Assembly: GCF_900102375.1 (NCBI RefSeq)
Contig: NZ_FNBO01000004.1
Location: 62,001-126,000, forward strand
Length of the DNA: 64,000 bases
Reading direction: 5' to 3'
Source of the DNA: Halorubrum xinjiangense
Lineage (GTDB): Archaea > Halobacteriota > Halobacteria > Halobacteriales > Haloferacaceae
Made by a program: the position numbers and the translations under genes. Shown here in pieces: positions 52,592 to 60,844 of the stretch (position 1 is the first letter of the stretch; each line of letters opens with the position of its first letter). The notes under the pieces are model-generated. The model did not search any database and had not been told where the DNA came from. It worked only from the letters and a program-made list of their open reading frames with translations.

Positions 52592-52677
52592 ACTCGACCC
52601 ACTGGCGGGGATCGTATGTAGGCGTCGGGATCGGGGCGACCGCGGCCGGAAGCGCGGACGCGGCGGTCTCGACAACG

Positions 52678-52685
52678 TATAAAAA
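52678..52685 (+). promoter_or_regulatory. TATA box of the Lrp/AsnC gene
   Basis: TATAAAAA lies 24-31 bases upstream of the ATG at 52709, so transcription likely begins at or very near the start codon (leaderless). Confidence 0.65.
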
Positions 52686-52708
52686 CGGCACGCGCGTACC
52701 GGCGAGGC

Positions 52709-53191
52709 ATGGACAACGGCGCGATAGACGACGTCGACAGGGCGATCCTGTACGCGCTTCAAGAAGACGCCCGAAACATGTCGTCCGGGGACATCGCGGA
52801 GCGGACCGGCACCTCGGACAGCACCGTCCGCAAGCGCATCCAGCGGCTCGAATCCGACGGCGTGGTCAAGGGGTACAGCGCCAGCGTCGACTACCAGCGG
52901 TCGGGGTACCCGCTCCGGATGCTGCTCTACTGTACCGCGTCGATACCCGAGCGGGGCGAGCTCATCCCCGACATCCTCGACATCGACGGCGTCGTGTCGG
53001 TTCAGGAGCTAGTCACCGGCGAGCAGAACCTCCTCGTGACGGTCGTCGGCGAGTCGGACAACGACATCACGCCCGTGGCGCAGGCGCTCCTCGACATGGG
53101 CGTCACAGTCGCCGACGAGGTCCTCGTGCGGACCCACGAGACCACCCCCTTCGGCAAGTTCGACGCCGGGCGCCGCGACGAGGACGATTAA
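52709..53191 (+). CDS. Lrp/AsnC family transcriptional regulator
   Basis: A 160-residue regulator. The N-terminal winged helix spans about residues 8-55 (DDVDRAILYALQEDARNMSS, then IAERTGTSDSTVRKRIQRLE). The C-terminal RAM-like ligand domain follows at 65-140. It likely senses an amino acid or related compound. Its stop overlaps the end of the convergent amidohydrolase gene (53188). Confidence 0.9.
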   Translation: MDNGAIDDVDRAILYALQEDARNMSSGDIAERTGTSDSTVRKRIQRLESDGVVKGYSASVDYQRSGYPLRMLLYCTASIPERGELIPDILDIDGVVSVQELVTGEQNLLVTVVGESDNDITPVAQALLDMGVTVADEVLVRTHETTPFGKFDAGRRDEDD

Positions 53192-54204
53192 CCCACGACG
53201 CGCTCGACGTCCATCCCGGTCGCCCGCCGGACGACCGCGCTCACGGGGTCGACAGAGCCGCAGAGGTTGTCGGAGTCGCCGTCGAGGACGAGGAGGGCGG
53301 CCCGGCGGCCCGGTTCGATGACGCCGCAGTCGAGGCCGGCGATCTCGGCGCCCGCCGCGGTCGCCATCCGCAGCACCTCCCGGTCGGCCACGTCGAACCG
53401 CTTCGCCGCGGTCGCCATCTCTCGGAACATCGACGGCTGGTTCAACATGACGTTGTCCGTGCCGAGCGCGACCGTCGTGTGGTCGAGGAGCTCCCGGATC
53501 GGCGGCTTTCCGACGTCGAGGACCGCGTTCGCGCGCGGACAGACCGCGATCGGAACGGACTGCTCCGCGACCCGCTCTAAGTGCTCGCGTTCGGCGTGGA
53601 CCATGTGGACGAGCAGCTCCGGGTCCAACTCGAGCGCCGGATGGATGTCGGTCGCGTCCGGTTCGCCCGCGTGGATCGCGAAGGGGCATCCGCGCTCCTC
53701 GCAGGCGCCGCGCTCCGCCGCGAAGTCGTCGTCGTTCGCGCCGGATGCCCCGTAGCCGTCGGCGACGTCGAGGACGGACGGGTCGCCGCTTCCGAAGATG
53801 AACGGGTCGACACCGACGCCCTCGGCCGCCTCGCGGAGCGCCCGCGCGCCGGCGGGTCCCGACTCGCGGAAATCGAGCGCGGAGATCGTCCCGGTCCGCC
53901 GCATGAACCGGAGCGTCCGGCGCATCGCCGACACCAGTTCGTCGCGGTCGGCGGCCGCCAACCGGCGGTGTTTCAGGCTGTCCGGCGGCGCCACCGCCTC
54001 GTCGAGCGAGAGGCCGACCGCCGCCTCCTTCGCGACCGAGTCGCCGAGGTGGGTGTGCGCGTTGACGAACGCCGGCAGCACGATGTCCGTCGAGTCGGTG
54101 TCCGTCTCCTCGACGGCCTCGATCCGCCCGTCCTCGACGACGACACGTCCGCGGACGGGGTCGAACGAGTCCCCGACGAGGACGGTCCCAGAGAGTTCCT
54201 CCAT
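53188..54204 (-). CDS. Metal-dependent amidohydrolase
   Basis: A 338-residue hydrolase of the cytosine deaminase/ATZ-TRZ type. FVNAHTHLGDS is the first metal motif, PFAIHAGEPDATD near 188 and LVHMVHAEREH the second and third, and VALGTDNVMLNQPS near 260 the fourth with Asp. The metal set (HxH, H, H, D) is complete. Substrate unknown; deamination of a heterocycle or hydrolysis of an amide is expected. Confidence 0.87.
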   Translation of the reverse strand: MEELSGTVLVGDSFDPVRGRVVVEDGRIEAVEETDTDSTDIVLPAFVNAHTHLGDSVAKEAAVGLSLDEAVAPPDSLKHRRLAAADRDELVSAMRRTLRFMRRTGTISALDFRESGPAGARALREAAEGVGVDPFIFGSGDPSVLDVADGYGASGANDDDFAAERGACEERGCPFAIHAGEPDATDIHPALELDPELLVHMVHAEREHLERVAEQSVPIAVCPRANAVLDVGKPPIRELLDHTTVALGTDNVMLNQPSMFREMATAAKRFDVADREVLRMATAAGAEIAGLDCGVIEPGRRAALLVLDGDSDNLCGSVDPVSAVVRRATGMDVERVVG

Positions 54205-54370
54205 ACCGGTCCTGCGGACTCGGGAACGATATGATTTCCTGAGTAGCGACGGCGAACGGTTCGTGAATCCGTGCCGCCCGGCGGCCGCTGCGCTCGCCGC
54301 GCGGCGGCCACGCCAATAACCATAATGTTCTATAATTTGGTTTATTCGAACAGATTGTGAATATAGGCAG

Positions 54371-54378
54371 TTTTAATA
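54371..54378 (+). promoter_or_regulatory. TATA box of the dabBA operon, with palindrome
   Basis: TTTTAATA lies 27-34 bases upstream of ATG 54405. The 10-bp palindrome TTCTCGAGAA occupies 54388-54397, between the TATA box and the expected transcription start, and TGTTC(54326)/GAACA(54348) form a looser inverted repeat upstream. This layout suits a repressor or activator site. Confidence 0.5.
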
Positions 54379-54404
54379 GCTATACTGTTCTCGAGAAGGC
54401 ATAG

Positions 54405-54458
54405 ATGCGACCGGAAACGGAACCGGAGCCGCTCCGGACGCCGGACACGGTCGCGTGA
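54405..54458 (+). CDS. Possible 17-residue leader peptide of dabBA
   Basis: A frame from ATG 54405 reads MRPETEPEPLRTPDTVA and stops at TGA 54456-54458, overlapping an in-frame GTG of the dabB reading at 54455 (GTGA). It sits at the position expected for the first codon of a leaderless message from the TATA box at 54371. It may be a translated leader or chance. Confidence 0.3.
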   Translation: MRPETEPEPLRTPDTVA

Positions 54459-54469
54459 CGAGTCGAACG

Positions 54470-55951
54470 ATGTCAGGACGTACCTCGAAACCGACGGTCG
54501 GAGCGCTCCGGGAGACGGCGAACTCGTCGTCCGTTCCCGTCGCACTAACGCGGCTCGCGTGGACGCTGTTCGCCGCGAGCGTCGCCGTGCTCGTCGCTCG
54601 ACTCCGACTCGGCGGGCCGTGGGAGATCCCCGGCGCGGTCGCAGTCGACGGGCTCACCGTCCTGCTGTGGGTTGTGGTGACGTTTTTCAGCGGCATCGTC
54701 CACAGCTACTCGCGCCGCTACATGGCCGGGAGCGCTCACGAGACCGACTTCTTCCTCGGAGTCTCCGCGTTCACGCTCGCCGTGATGGCGCTCGTCGCGG
54801 CCGACCACGTCGCGCTGTTCTGGCTCTGCTGGCTGACGATGGGTCTCCTGATGGCCCGGCTCATCGGGACCGCGGACAGCTGGCCGCAGGCCCGCGCCGC
54901 CGCGAGCGTCGCCCGTCAGCACTTCCTCGCCAGCAGCGCGCTCCTCGGGATCGCCGTGACGGCGCTGTGGCGGGCGACTGGCGCGACGACGATATCCGGC
55001 ATCGCTGCGAGCGTAGACTCCCTCGGCGGGTCCGCGTGGCTCGTCGCCGGGGGCGCCCTCGTCCTCGCAGCGATGATCCAGTCGGCGCTCGTCCCGTTCC
55101 ACGGCTGGCTGCTCTCCTCGATGACCGCCCCGACGCCCGCCTCTGCGCTGATGCACGCCGGCTTCGTCAACGCGGGCGGGATCCTGCTGACCCGCTTCGC
55201 GCCCGTCGTGACCGTCGAGACCGGACTCATGCTCGCGCTCGTGGTCGTCGGCGCCGCGAGCGCGCTGGCCGGGAAGCTGCTCAAGACCGTCCGATCGGAC
55301 GTCAAAGGCGAGCTGGGCTGCTCGACGGTCGGGCAGATGGGCTTTATGATCGTCCAGGCCGGGCTCGGCTTCTTCGCCGCCGCCGTCACGCACCTCGTCT
55401 TACACGGCTTCTACAAGGCGTACCACTTCCTGAGCGCGGGCGACGAGGTCGAGCGCACGGCGCCGACGGAACACGGGTCGGGCGAGACGGGCGTCGCCGG
55501 CGCGGCGGTCGTCCTGTTGACCGGGCTCGCCGGCGGCGCGACGTTCGCGCTCCTGACCGGAAAGGGGACGAGCGTCGACAGCGGGCTCCTGCTCGCCGGG
55601 TTCGTGACGCTCACGACGCTCCACGCTGCCCGGAGCGCCGTCCGGCAGACCACCCTCTCGACGGCGGCGCGCTACGGCGCGGTGCCGCTGGTCGCGCTCC
55701 CGGCGATCGCGGTGTACGCGCTCGCCTACCGGGCGGTCTCGGGGCTCCTCTCCGGGCTGCCGCTCGTCTCTGCGCCGACGGAACTGACCGCGCTCCACGC
55801 ACTCGTCGCGGTCGCCTTCCTCGCCGCGTACGTCGCGATCGAGACCGGCGTTCACGAGCGCAGCGAGCGCCTCTACGTCGCGCTGCTGAACGCGGGGCAA
55901 CCCGCACCGGACACCGTCTTGACCGCCACGGAGGAGTACAATGAACACTGA
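54470..55951 (+). CDS. dabB: Inorganic carbon pump subunit DabB (NuoL-like)
   Basis: A proton-conducting membrane protein of the NuoL/MrpA family, with about 12-14 hydrophobic segments over 493 residues. It carries the discontinuous-helix motifs including LVAADHVALFWLCWLTMGLL near 105 and ALVPFHGWLLSSMTAPTPASALMHAGFVNAGG (part only quoted) with conserved His and Lys. On its own it could be a complex I-type subunit, but the adjacent overlapping dabA shows it is the DabB subunit that powers CO2 hydration or bicarbonate uptake. Start ATG 54470 or GTG 54455. Confidence 0.9.
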   Translation: MSGRTSKPTVGALRETANSSSVPVALTRLAWTLFAASVAVLVARLRLGGPWEIPGAVAVDGLTVLLWVVVTFFSGIVHSYSRRYMAGSAHETDFFLGVSAFTLAVMALVAADHVALFWLCWLTMGLLMARLIGTADSWPQARAAASVARQHFLASSALLGIAVTALWRATGATTISGIAASVDSLGGSAWLVAGGALVLAAMIQSALVPFHGWLLSSMTAPTPASALMHAGFVNAGGILLTRFAPVVTVETGLMLALVVVGAASALAGKLLKTVRSDVKGELGCSTVGQMGFMIVQAGLGFFAAAVTHLVLHGFYKAYHFLSAGDEVERTAPTEHGSGETGVAGAAVVLLTGLAGGATFALLTGKGTSVDSGLLLAGFVTLTTLHAARSAVRQTTLSTAARYGAVPLVALPAIAVYALAYRAVSGLLSGLPLVSAPTELTALHALVAVAFLAAYVAIETGVHERSERLYVALLNAGQPAPDTVLTATEEYNEH

Positions 55952-58412
55952 ATCCGCCATCGGAGACGTCGAAGACGCCATCGAAAAGGAGATCGAGGCG
56001 GCCGCGACCGCCGTCGGCTCGGTCTGGCCGGTCCACTCGTTCGTGACCGCGAACCCGCTCGCCGGCTTCGAGGACCGGCCATTTGACGAGGCCGTGAGTC
56101 GGGCGGCGGACCTCCTCGGCGGTCGCGGCTACCCGCGCGCAGCGACGTTCCGCACAGCCCTCGACGAGGGCCGGATCGACCGCGATCTGCTCGCCGAGCG
56201 GCTGACCGAGCGGGGGTACGAGACCGATCCCGAAGTACTGCTAGAGCGGTTAGAGACCGCCGAGGAGGCGGACGCGCAGAGCGATACCGGGGGGACGGAG
56301 CGCTCGGCCGCGGACGCCGAGCGCGTCGACCGCGTGCTGACGAAGTGGCTGTCGGCGTTCCTCGATGAGGGGCAGGCGGAGTGGGCGATGCCGAACCGCG
56401 AGGCGGGGTTCTACGACGCCTTCCGGTCGGTGGCCGCCCACGACGGCGAGATCCCCGACGAGGGGCTCATCGCCGACCTGCCGGCGTCGCCGACCGAGGC
56501 GATCGCGGCCGCGCTGGCGCCGTATCCCGAAGCACGGTGGCACGCGATCTTCGAGGCGCAGTTCGCCGCGCTCCCCGGATGGACCGGCCTGCTCAAGCGG
56601 CGCGCCGACGACGGCGGCGCGTGGCAGTCCGCGTACCCGATCACCCTGGCGGGGTACCTCGCGGTGCGGCTCGCGCTGGCGGACGCCTTCGGCGTCGACG
56701 TCTCGCCGCCGACCGAGTCTAACGGGGCGGCGGTCGAGCCGAGCGACGAGATCGCCGACGCGTGCCTGAGCGCGTGGGAGGCCACCTACCGGGACGAACT
56801 CGTCGAGCGGGTCGCCGCCGAGAGCGAGGCGCGCGACGGAGAGCGCGGCGCCCGCGCCGACGGCGGCGCGTCGGGACGCCCGGACGCCCAGCTGGTCTTC
56901 TGTATCGACACGCGCTCGGAGGTGATCCGCCGCCACGTCGAGGCGACCGGCGACTACGAGACGCACGGTTACGCCGGGTTCTTCGGCGTTCCGATGGAGT
57001 ACAGCGGGTACGACGCCGAGGTGTCCGTCGACGCCTGTCCGCCGATCGTCGACCCGCAACACCGCGTCGCGGAGGTGCCGACCGACGACGACGAGCAGGC
57101 GAACCGCGACCGCTGGGCAGGGCTCCGCGAGGCCGCCGGCGAGGTGATCGAGACGCTGCGGTCGAACCCCGCCACCGCGTTCAGCTTCGTCGAGGGCGCC
57201 GGGAGCGGGTACGGGATCGCGCTCGCGGCCCGGACGCTCGTTCCGGGCCGGGTGTACGACCTGCTCGACGGCGCGGACGACGCGGTGCCCGGCGACCACG
57301 AGTTCTGCGAGCCGGGGATCCACGACCACGACGGCGCCGGCGAGGGGCTTCCGACGGGACTGACTCCCGACGAGAAGGTCGAGTACGCCGCGACCGCGTT
57401 CGAGCTGATGGGATGGGAGGCGTTCGGTCGCCTCGTCGTCTTCACCGGCCACGCGGCCGAGACGGCGAACAACCCCTACGACTCCAGCCTCGACTGCGGC
57501 GCCTGCGCCGGCAACCCGGGCGGCCCGAACGCCCGCGTGCTCGCCGCGATCTGTAACGACCCCGCGGTCAGAGCGGGGCTCCGCAAGCGCGGCCACGACG
57601 TGCCCGGCGACGCCGTTTTCCTCGCCGCCGAACACAACACGACGACCGACGAGATTGAACTGTACGACGGCGACGTGCCCGACTCGCACGCCGCGGACCT
57701 CGAACGGCTTCGCGCGGACCTTGACGCCGCCCGCGAGCGCGCCGCCGCCGAGCGCACCGGATCGGCGGCCGGGGGCTCGGCCGTCCGCGAGGCGGAGCGC
57801 CGCGCCGGCGACTGGGCCGAGACGCGCCCCGAGTGGGGGTTGGCCGGCAACGCCGGCTTCGTCGTCGGCCCCCGCGGACTGACGGCCGACCTCGACCTCG
57901 ACGGACGCGCCTTCCTCCACTCGTACGACTGGACGACGGACCCCGACGGCGACGCGCTCGAAGCGATACTCGCCGGCCCGATGGTCGTCACCCAGTGGAT
58001 CAACGCCCAGTACTACTTCTCGACGGTCGACAACGCGGCCTACGGGAGCGGGTCGAAGGTGACCCAGAACCCGGTCGGCAATGTCGGCGTCTACCAAGGG
58101 AACGGCGGTGACCTCATGGGCGGACTGCCGCTCCAGTCCGTTATGGCCGGGACCGACAAGCCGTACCACCAGCCGCTCCGCCTCTCGACGGTCGTCCACG
58201 CGCCGGTCGAGCGCGCGGAGGCGGTCTTGGCTGACCACGAGGCGGTGGCCAAACTCCTCGACAACGACTGGCTCTCGCTGACGGTCGTCGACCCGACGCG
58301 GGACCACCGCGCCTTCCACTACGAGTCGGACCTGGAGTGGTCGGCGCCGACCGAGTCGGCGCAGGTCGAAGCGCCCGCCGGGTCGAGCGCACCGACCGTC
58401 GCGGACGACTGA
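55941..58412 (+). CDS. dabA: Inorganic carbon pump subunit DabA (DUF2309)
   Basis: A peripheral, carbonic-anhydrase-like protein that captures CO2 or bicarbonate together with the DabB membrane pump. All four zinc ligands are visible: Cys321 and Asp323 (FCIDTR), His504 (FTGHAAE) and Cys519 (DCGACAGNPGG); the spacing matches the characterised bacterial DabA. The 823-residue length is typical, with acidic insertions near 110-125 and 295-315. It overlaps dabB by 11 bases. Operon from the TATA box at 54371. Confidence 0.93.
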   Translation: MNTESAIGDVEDAIEKEIEAAATAVGSVWPVHSFVTANPLAGFEDRPFDEAVSRAADLLGGRGYPRAATFRTALDEGRIDRDLLAERLTERGYETDPEVLLERLETAEEADAQSDTGGTERSAADAERVDRVLTKWLSAFLDEGQAEWAMPNREAGFYDAFRSVAAHDGEIPDEGLIADLPASPTEAIAAALAPYPEARWHAIFEAQFAALPGWTGLLKRRADDGGAWQSAYPITLAGYLAVRLALADAFGVDVSPPTESNGAAVEPSDEIADACLSAWEATYRDELVERVAAESEARDGERGARADGGASGRPDAQLVFCIDTRSEVIRRHVEATGDYETHGYAGFFGVPMEYSGYDAEVSVDACPPIVDPQHRVAEVPTDDDEQANRDRWAGLREAAGEVIETLRSNPATAFSFVEGAGSGYGIALAARTLVPGRVYDLLDGADDAVPGDHEFCEPGIHDHDGAGEGLPTGLTPDEKVEYAATAFELMGWEAFGRLVVFTGHAAETANNPYDSSLDCGACAGNPGGPNARVLAAICNDPAVRAGLRKRGHDVPGDAVFLAAEHNTTTDEIELYDGDVPDSHAADLERLRADLDAARERAAAERTGSAAGGSAVREAERRAGDWAETRPEWGLAGNAGFVVGPRGLTADLDLDGRAFLHSYDWTTDPDGDALEAILAGPMVVTQWINAQYYFSTVDNAAYGSGSKVTQNPVGNVGVYQGNGGDLMGGLPLQSVMAGTDKPYHQPLRLSTVVHAPVERAEAVLADHEAVAKLLDNDWLSLTVVDPTRDHRAFHYESDLEWSAPTESAQVEAPAGSSAPTVADD

Positions 58413-58549
58413 CGGAACGGTCGCCGGAGACCGCGGCGCTCCGACGGACGAACCCCCGACACGCTCTTGCCCGTTGGCCTCTCGATAAGAGACGTATGTG
58501 GCGCCGCCTGTCGCGGTCGGTGCGGCGGCTCGTGCGGAGGCTACGACCG

Positions 58550-59161
58550 ATGACACTCACACCACGCGCGATACGCGAGTACGACGAGCGAGCCCCGGAG
58601 CCGGAGGAGACCGAGACGGCGACCTTCGGCCTCGGCTGCTTCTGGGGTCCCGACGCGAGCTTCGGCGCGCTCGACGGCGTGGTCCGGACTCGAGCCGGCT
58701 ACGCCGGCGGCACGAAGACGGACCCGACGTACCACTCGCTGGGCGACCACACAGAGGTTGTTCAGGTCGCGTTCGACCCCGGCCTGATCGAGTACGCCGA
58801 ACTCGTCGAGCGCGCCTTCAGCCAGCACGACCCGAACTCGCAGCCGCGGAAGGCCCAGTACCAGAACGTCGTGCTCACCGAGACGCGGGCCCAGGGAGCA
58901 GCGCTCACCGAGTTCCTCCGCGAGCGAGGGCTGGAGCCGGACGCGATCGGGACCCGGATCGAGCAGCTCTCGCGGTTCTATCCGGCGGAGGCGTACCACC
59001 AGAAGTACAGGCTCCGGTCGCGGGCGGAGCTCATGGACGCGTTCGACGATGCGGGGTACGATGACGAAGCGGTGCGCGAGTCCCCCGCGGCCGCGAAGCT
59101 GAACGGCTACGTGGCCGGGAGCGGGAGCGGCGTCGCCGCCAAGCTGTTGACCGCCGAGTAG
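58550..59161 (+). CDS. msrA: Peptide methionine sulfoxide reductase MsrA
   Basis: Repairs oxidised methionine (S-sulfoxide). The catalytic cysteine is Cys30 in the FGLGCFWG motif; GYAGGTKTDPTYHSLGDHTEVV follows (family hallmark, in part). The 203-residue length is usual. ATG 58550 was chosen because MTLTPRAIREYDERAP fits the family, an in-frame ATG at 58496 giving an Arg-rich leader. The C-terminal cysteines used for disulfide relay in other MsrA proteins are not seen. Confidence 0.92.
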   Translation: MTLTPRAIREYDERAPEPEETETATFGLGCFWGPDASFGALDGVVRTRAGYAGGTKTDPTYHSLGDHTEVVQVAFDPGLIEYAELVERAFSQHDPNSQPRKAQYQNVVLTETRAQGAALTEFLRERGLEPDAIGTRIEQLSRFYPAEAYHQKYRLRSRAELMDAFDDAGYDDEAVRESPAAAKLNGYVAGSGSGVAAKLLTAE

Positions 59162-59293
59162 CGCGCCGGTCCGGGAGCGACGGCCGGGCCCCTGCGATTT
59201 TATGATGCCCACGCGACTACAATCGGACGTGAACGGAGCGCGTCAACCGGCGCGATCGACCCGAAATCGGCCCGTCGAACGCGGTGAGCGGCG

Positions 59294-60244
59294 GTGACCG
59301 ACGCCGACCGCGGCGCGCTCGTCGTCGGCGACACGACCGTCGACCTCTACCCGGTCGGCGACGGGTCGTTGGCGAGCGGGAGCCGCTTCGAGTGGCACGT
59401 CGGCGGGACGGCGACGAACGTCGCACGGTGGGTCACCGGAGTCGGGTGTGACGCCGCGGTCGTGACGAACGTCGGGAGCGACATCGCCGGCGAGATGGCC
59501 GCGAGCCACCTCGACGAAACCCCCGTCGACACCGAGGGCGTCACTCGCGTCGACGGGCCCTCGCCGCTCACGCTCTACGTGCCGAGCGACGACGGAGACC
59601 GGTGGGACGCGTGGGTGCGCGGGAGCTGCTACGGCTTCACGCCGCCGGAGGACCCGGCGTCGCTCGTCGCCCCGTACGACTGGCTCCACTTGGAGGGCGT
59701 CACGCTCCCGCCGACGGTGAACCGCTCGGCGGTCAGCCGGCTCGCGGCGGCGGCGGGCGACGAGGGGACGAAGGTCGCCTTCGACTTGAACGGGCGGACG
59801 AACCAGTGGGAGAGCGCTGCGGCGTACCGGGCGGCGCTCGGGGAGGTGCTCCCCCACTGCACGCTGGTCTTCGCGGGGACCGACGACCTCGCGGTCGCGG
59901 GCGTCGACCCGACGCCGGACGGCCTCGTCGGCCGGCTCCCGGCGGACCACTCCGGAACCGCGTTCCTCACCGACGGCGCGTCGGCGACGGTCGGGCTGCG
60001 TCTCCGAGACGGGAAGGTCGTCGAGCGCGTCACCGCGTCGCCGCCGAGCGTCTCGGCCGCGACGACCGCCGGAGCCGGGGACGCCTTCGCCGGGGCCGTG
60101 CTCGCGGCGCGGCGGCGCGGCCGCTCGGATCTGGGCGAGCTCGCGGCGATCGGCAACGCGGCCGGCGCGGCGGCGGCGGCGACGGTCGCCCCGTTCGATC
60201 CCGACGCCGCGGCGGTCGTCGCGGAGCGGCTCGACGACTCATGA
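59294..60244 (+). CDS. PfkB family carbohydrate kinase
   Basis: A ribokinase-type sugar or nucleoside kinase of 316 residues. The N-terminal HVGGTATNVARWVTGVG motif and the C-terminal TTAGAGDAFAGAVLA with the catalytic Asp are both present. The start is GTG 59294. A TATA-like GATTTTATG near 59198 precedes it. Substrate unknown. Confidence 0.9.
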   Translation: MTDADRGALVVGDTTVDLYPVGDGSLASGSRFEWHVGGTATNVARWVTGVGCDAAVVTNVGSDIAGEMAASHLDETPVDTEGVTRVDGPSPLTLYVPSDDGDRWDAWVRGSCYGFTPPEDPASLVAPYDWLHLEGVTLPPTVNRSAVSRLAAAAGDEGTKVAFDLNGRTNQWESAAAYRAALGEVLPHCTLVFAGTDDLAVAGVDPTPDGLVGRLPADHSGTAFLTDGASATVGLRLRDGKVVERVTASPPSVSAATTAGAGDAFAGAVLAARRRGRSDLGELAAIGNAAGAAAAATVAPFDPDAAAVVAERLDDS

Positions 60245-60300
60245 CCGGTCGGGAGCGGATCATCACATACGTTTTGACGATCTGAGACGAACGATCGAAC

Positions 60301-60468
60301 ATGGCGTTCAAAAACGACCTCGCGAACGGCGTTATCTCGCTCGTGCTCGGCATCGGAATCACGTGGCTGACCGTCTCCGGCGACGACCACGACACGTCGG
60401 ACCTGCTCGTCGCGGTGGCTATCAGCTCGTTCTTCTCGGGGTACTTCACGAGCTACTTCGCGAAGTGA
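60301..60468 (+). CDS. Small two-helix membrane protein
   Basis: A 55-residue protein beginning MAFKNDLANGVISLVLGIGI. Two hydrophobic segments (about 10-26 and 36-54) separated by a polar DDHDTSD loop suggest a hairpin in the membrane. No family is recognised. It starts at ATG 60301 downstream of the kinase gene. Confidence 0.6.
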   Translation: MAFKNDLANGVISLVLGIGITWLTVSGDDHDTSDLLVAVAISSFFSGYFTSYFAK

Positions 60469-60554
60469 CCGGAAGGCGGCCGCGTCGGTTCCCGTCGCGC
60501 CGTCTCCGCCGTCGATTCCGTCATCGGTCGATGCCGGTGCGATCGGTTCCGCCG

Positions 60555-60773
60555 TCAGTCGACCGGGCAGCGGTCGATTCCGAGCGCGCGGTACAGCAGA
60601 CACCGACGGGTAGCGCCTTCGACTATCAGTACCACGCCGGCGACGCCGAGCCCGACCGCGGAGACGACCGGGACGCTGACGCTCCCGGTCGCGGCGAGTA
60701 GCGCCAAGGCGGCGATCGCGACGCCGCCGATGATCCGGGCGATCGCATCGATCCGCCCCACGTTTCGTTTCAC
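60555..60773 (-). CDS. DUF2892 (YgaP-like) membrane protein
   Basis: A 72-residue protein with two membrane segments (about 13-30 and 34-52), starting MKRNVGRIDAIARIIGGVAI and ending CLLYRALGIDRCPVD with two cysteines. The pattern VGxxDxxxRxxxG and the Cys-rich end are those of the DUF2892 family, sometimes linked to rhodaneses. Role unknown. Confidence 0.82.
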   Translation of the reverse strand: MKRNVGRIDAIARIIGGVAIAALALLAATGSVSVPVVSAVGLGVAGVVLIVEGATRRCLLYRALGIDRCPVD

Positions 60774-60844
60774 GGACGACGGGAGGCGCCGCGGCGGCTA
60801 AAAGCTTGAGGGGCCCGACCGGACACGTTTCGAAGGCCGCGTCG

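Noticed and set aside
56250-58556. A 768-codon minus-strand frame opposite dabA
   Set aside because: Arg/Val-rich antisense frame with no domain; dabA on the plus strand has all expected residues.
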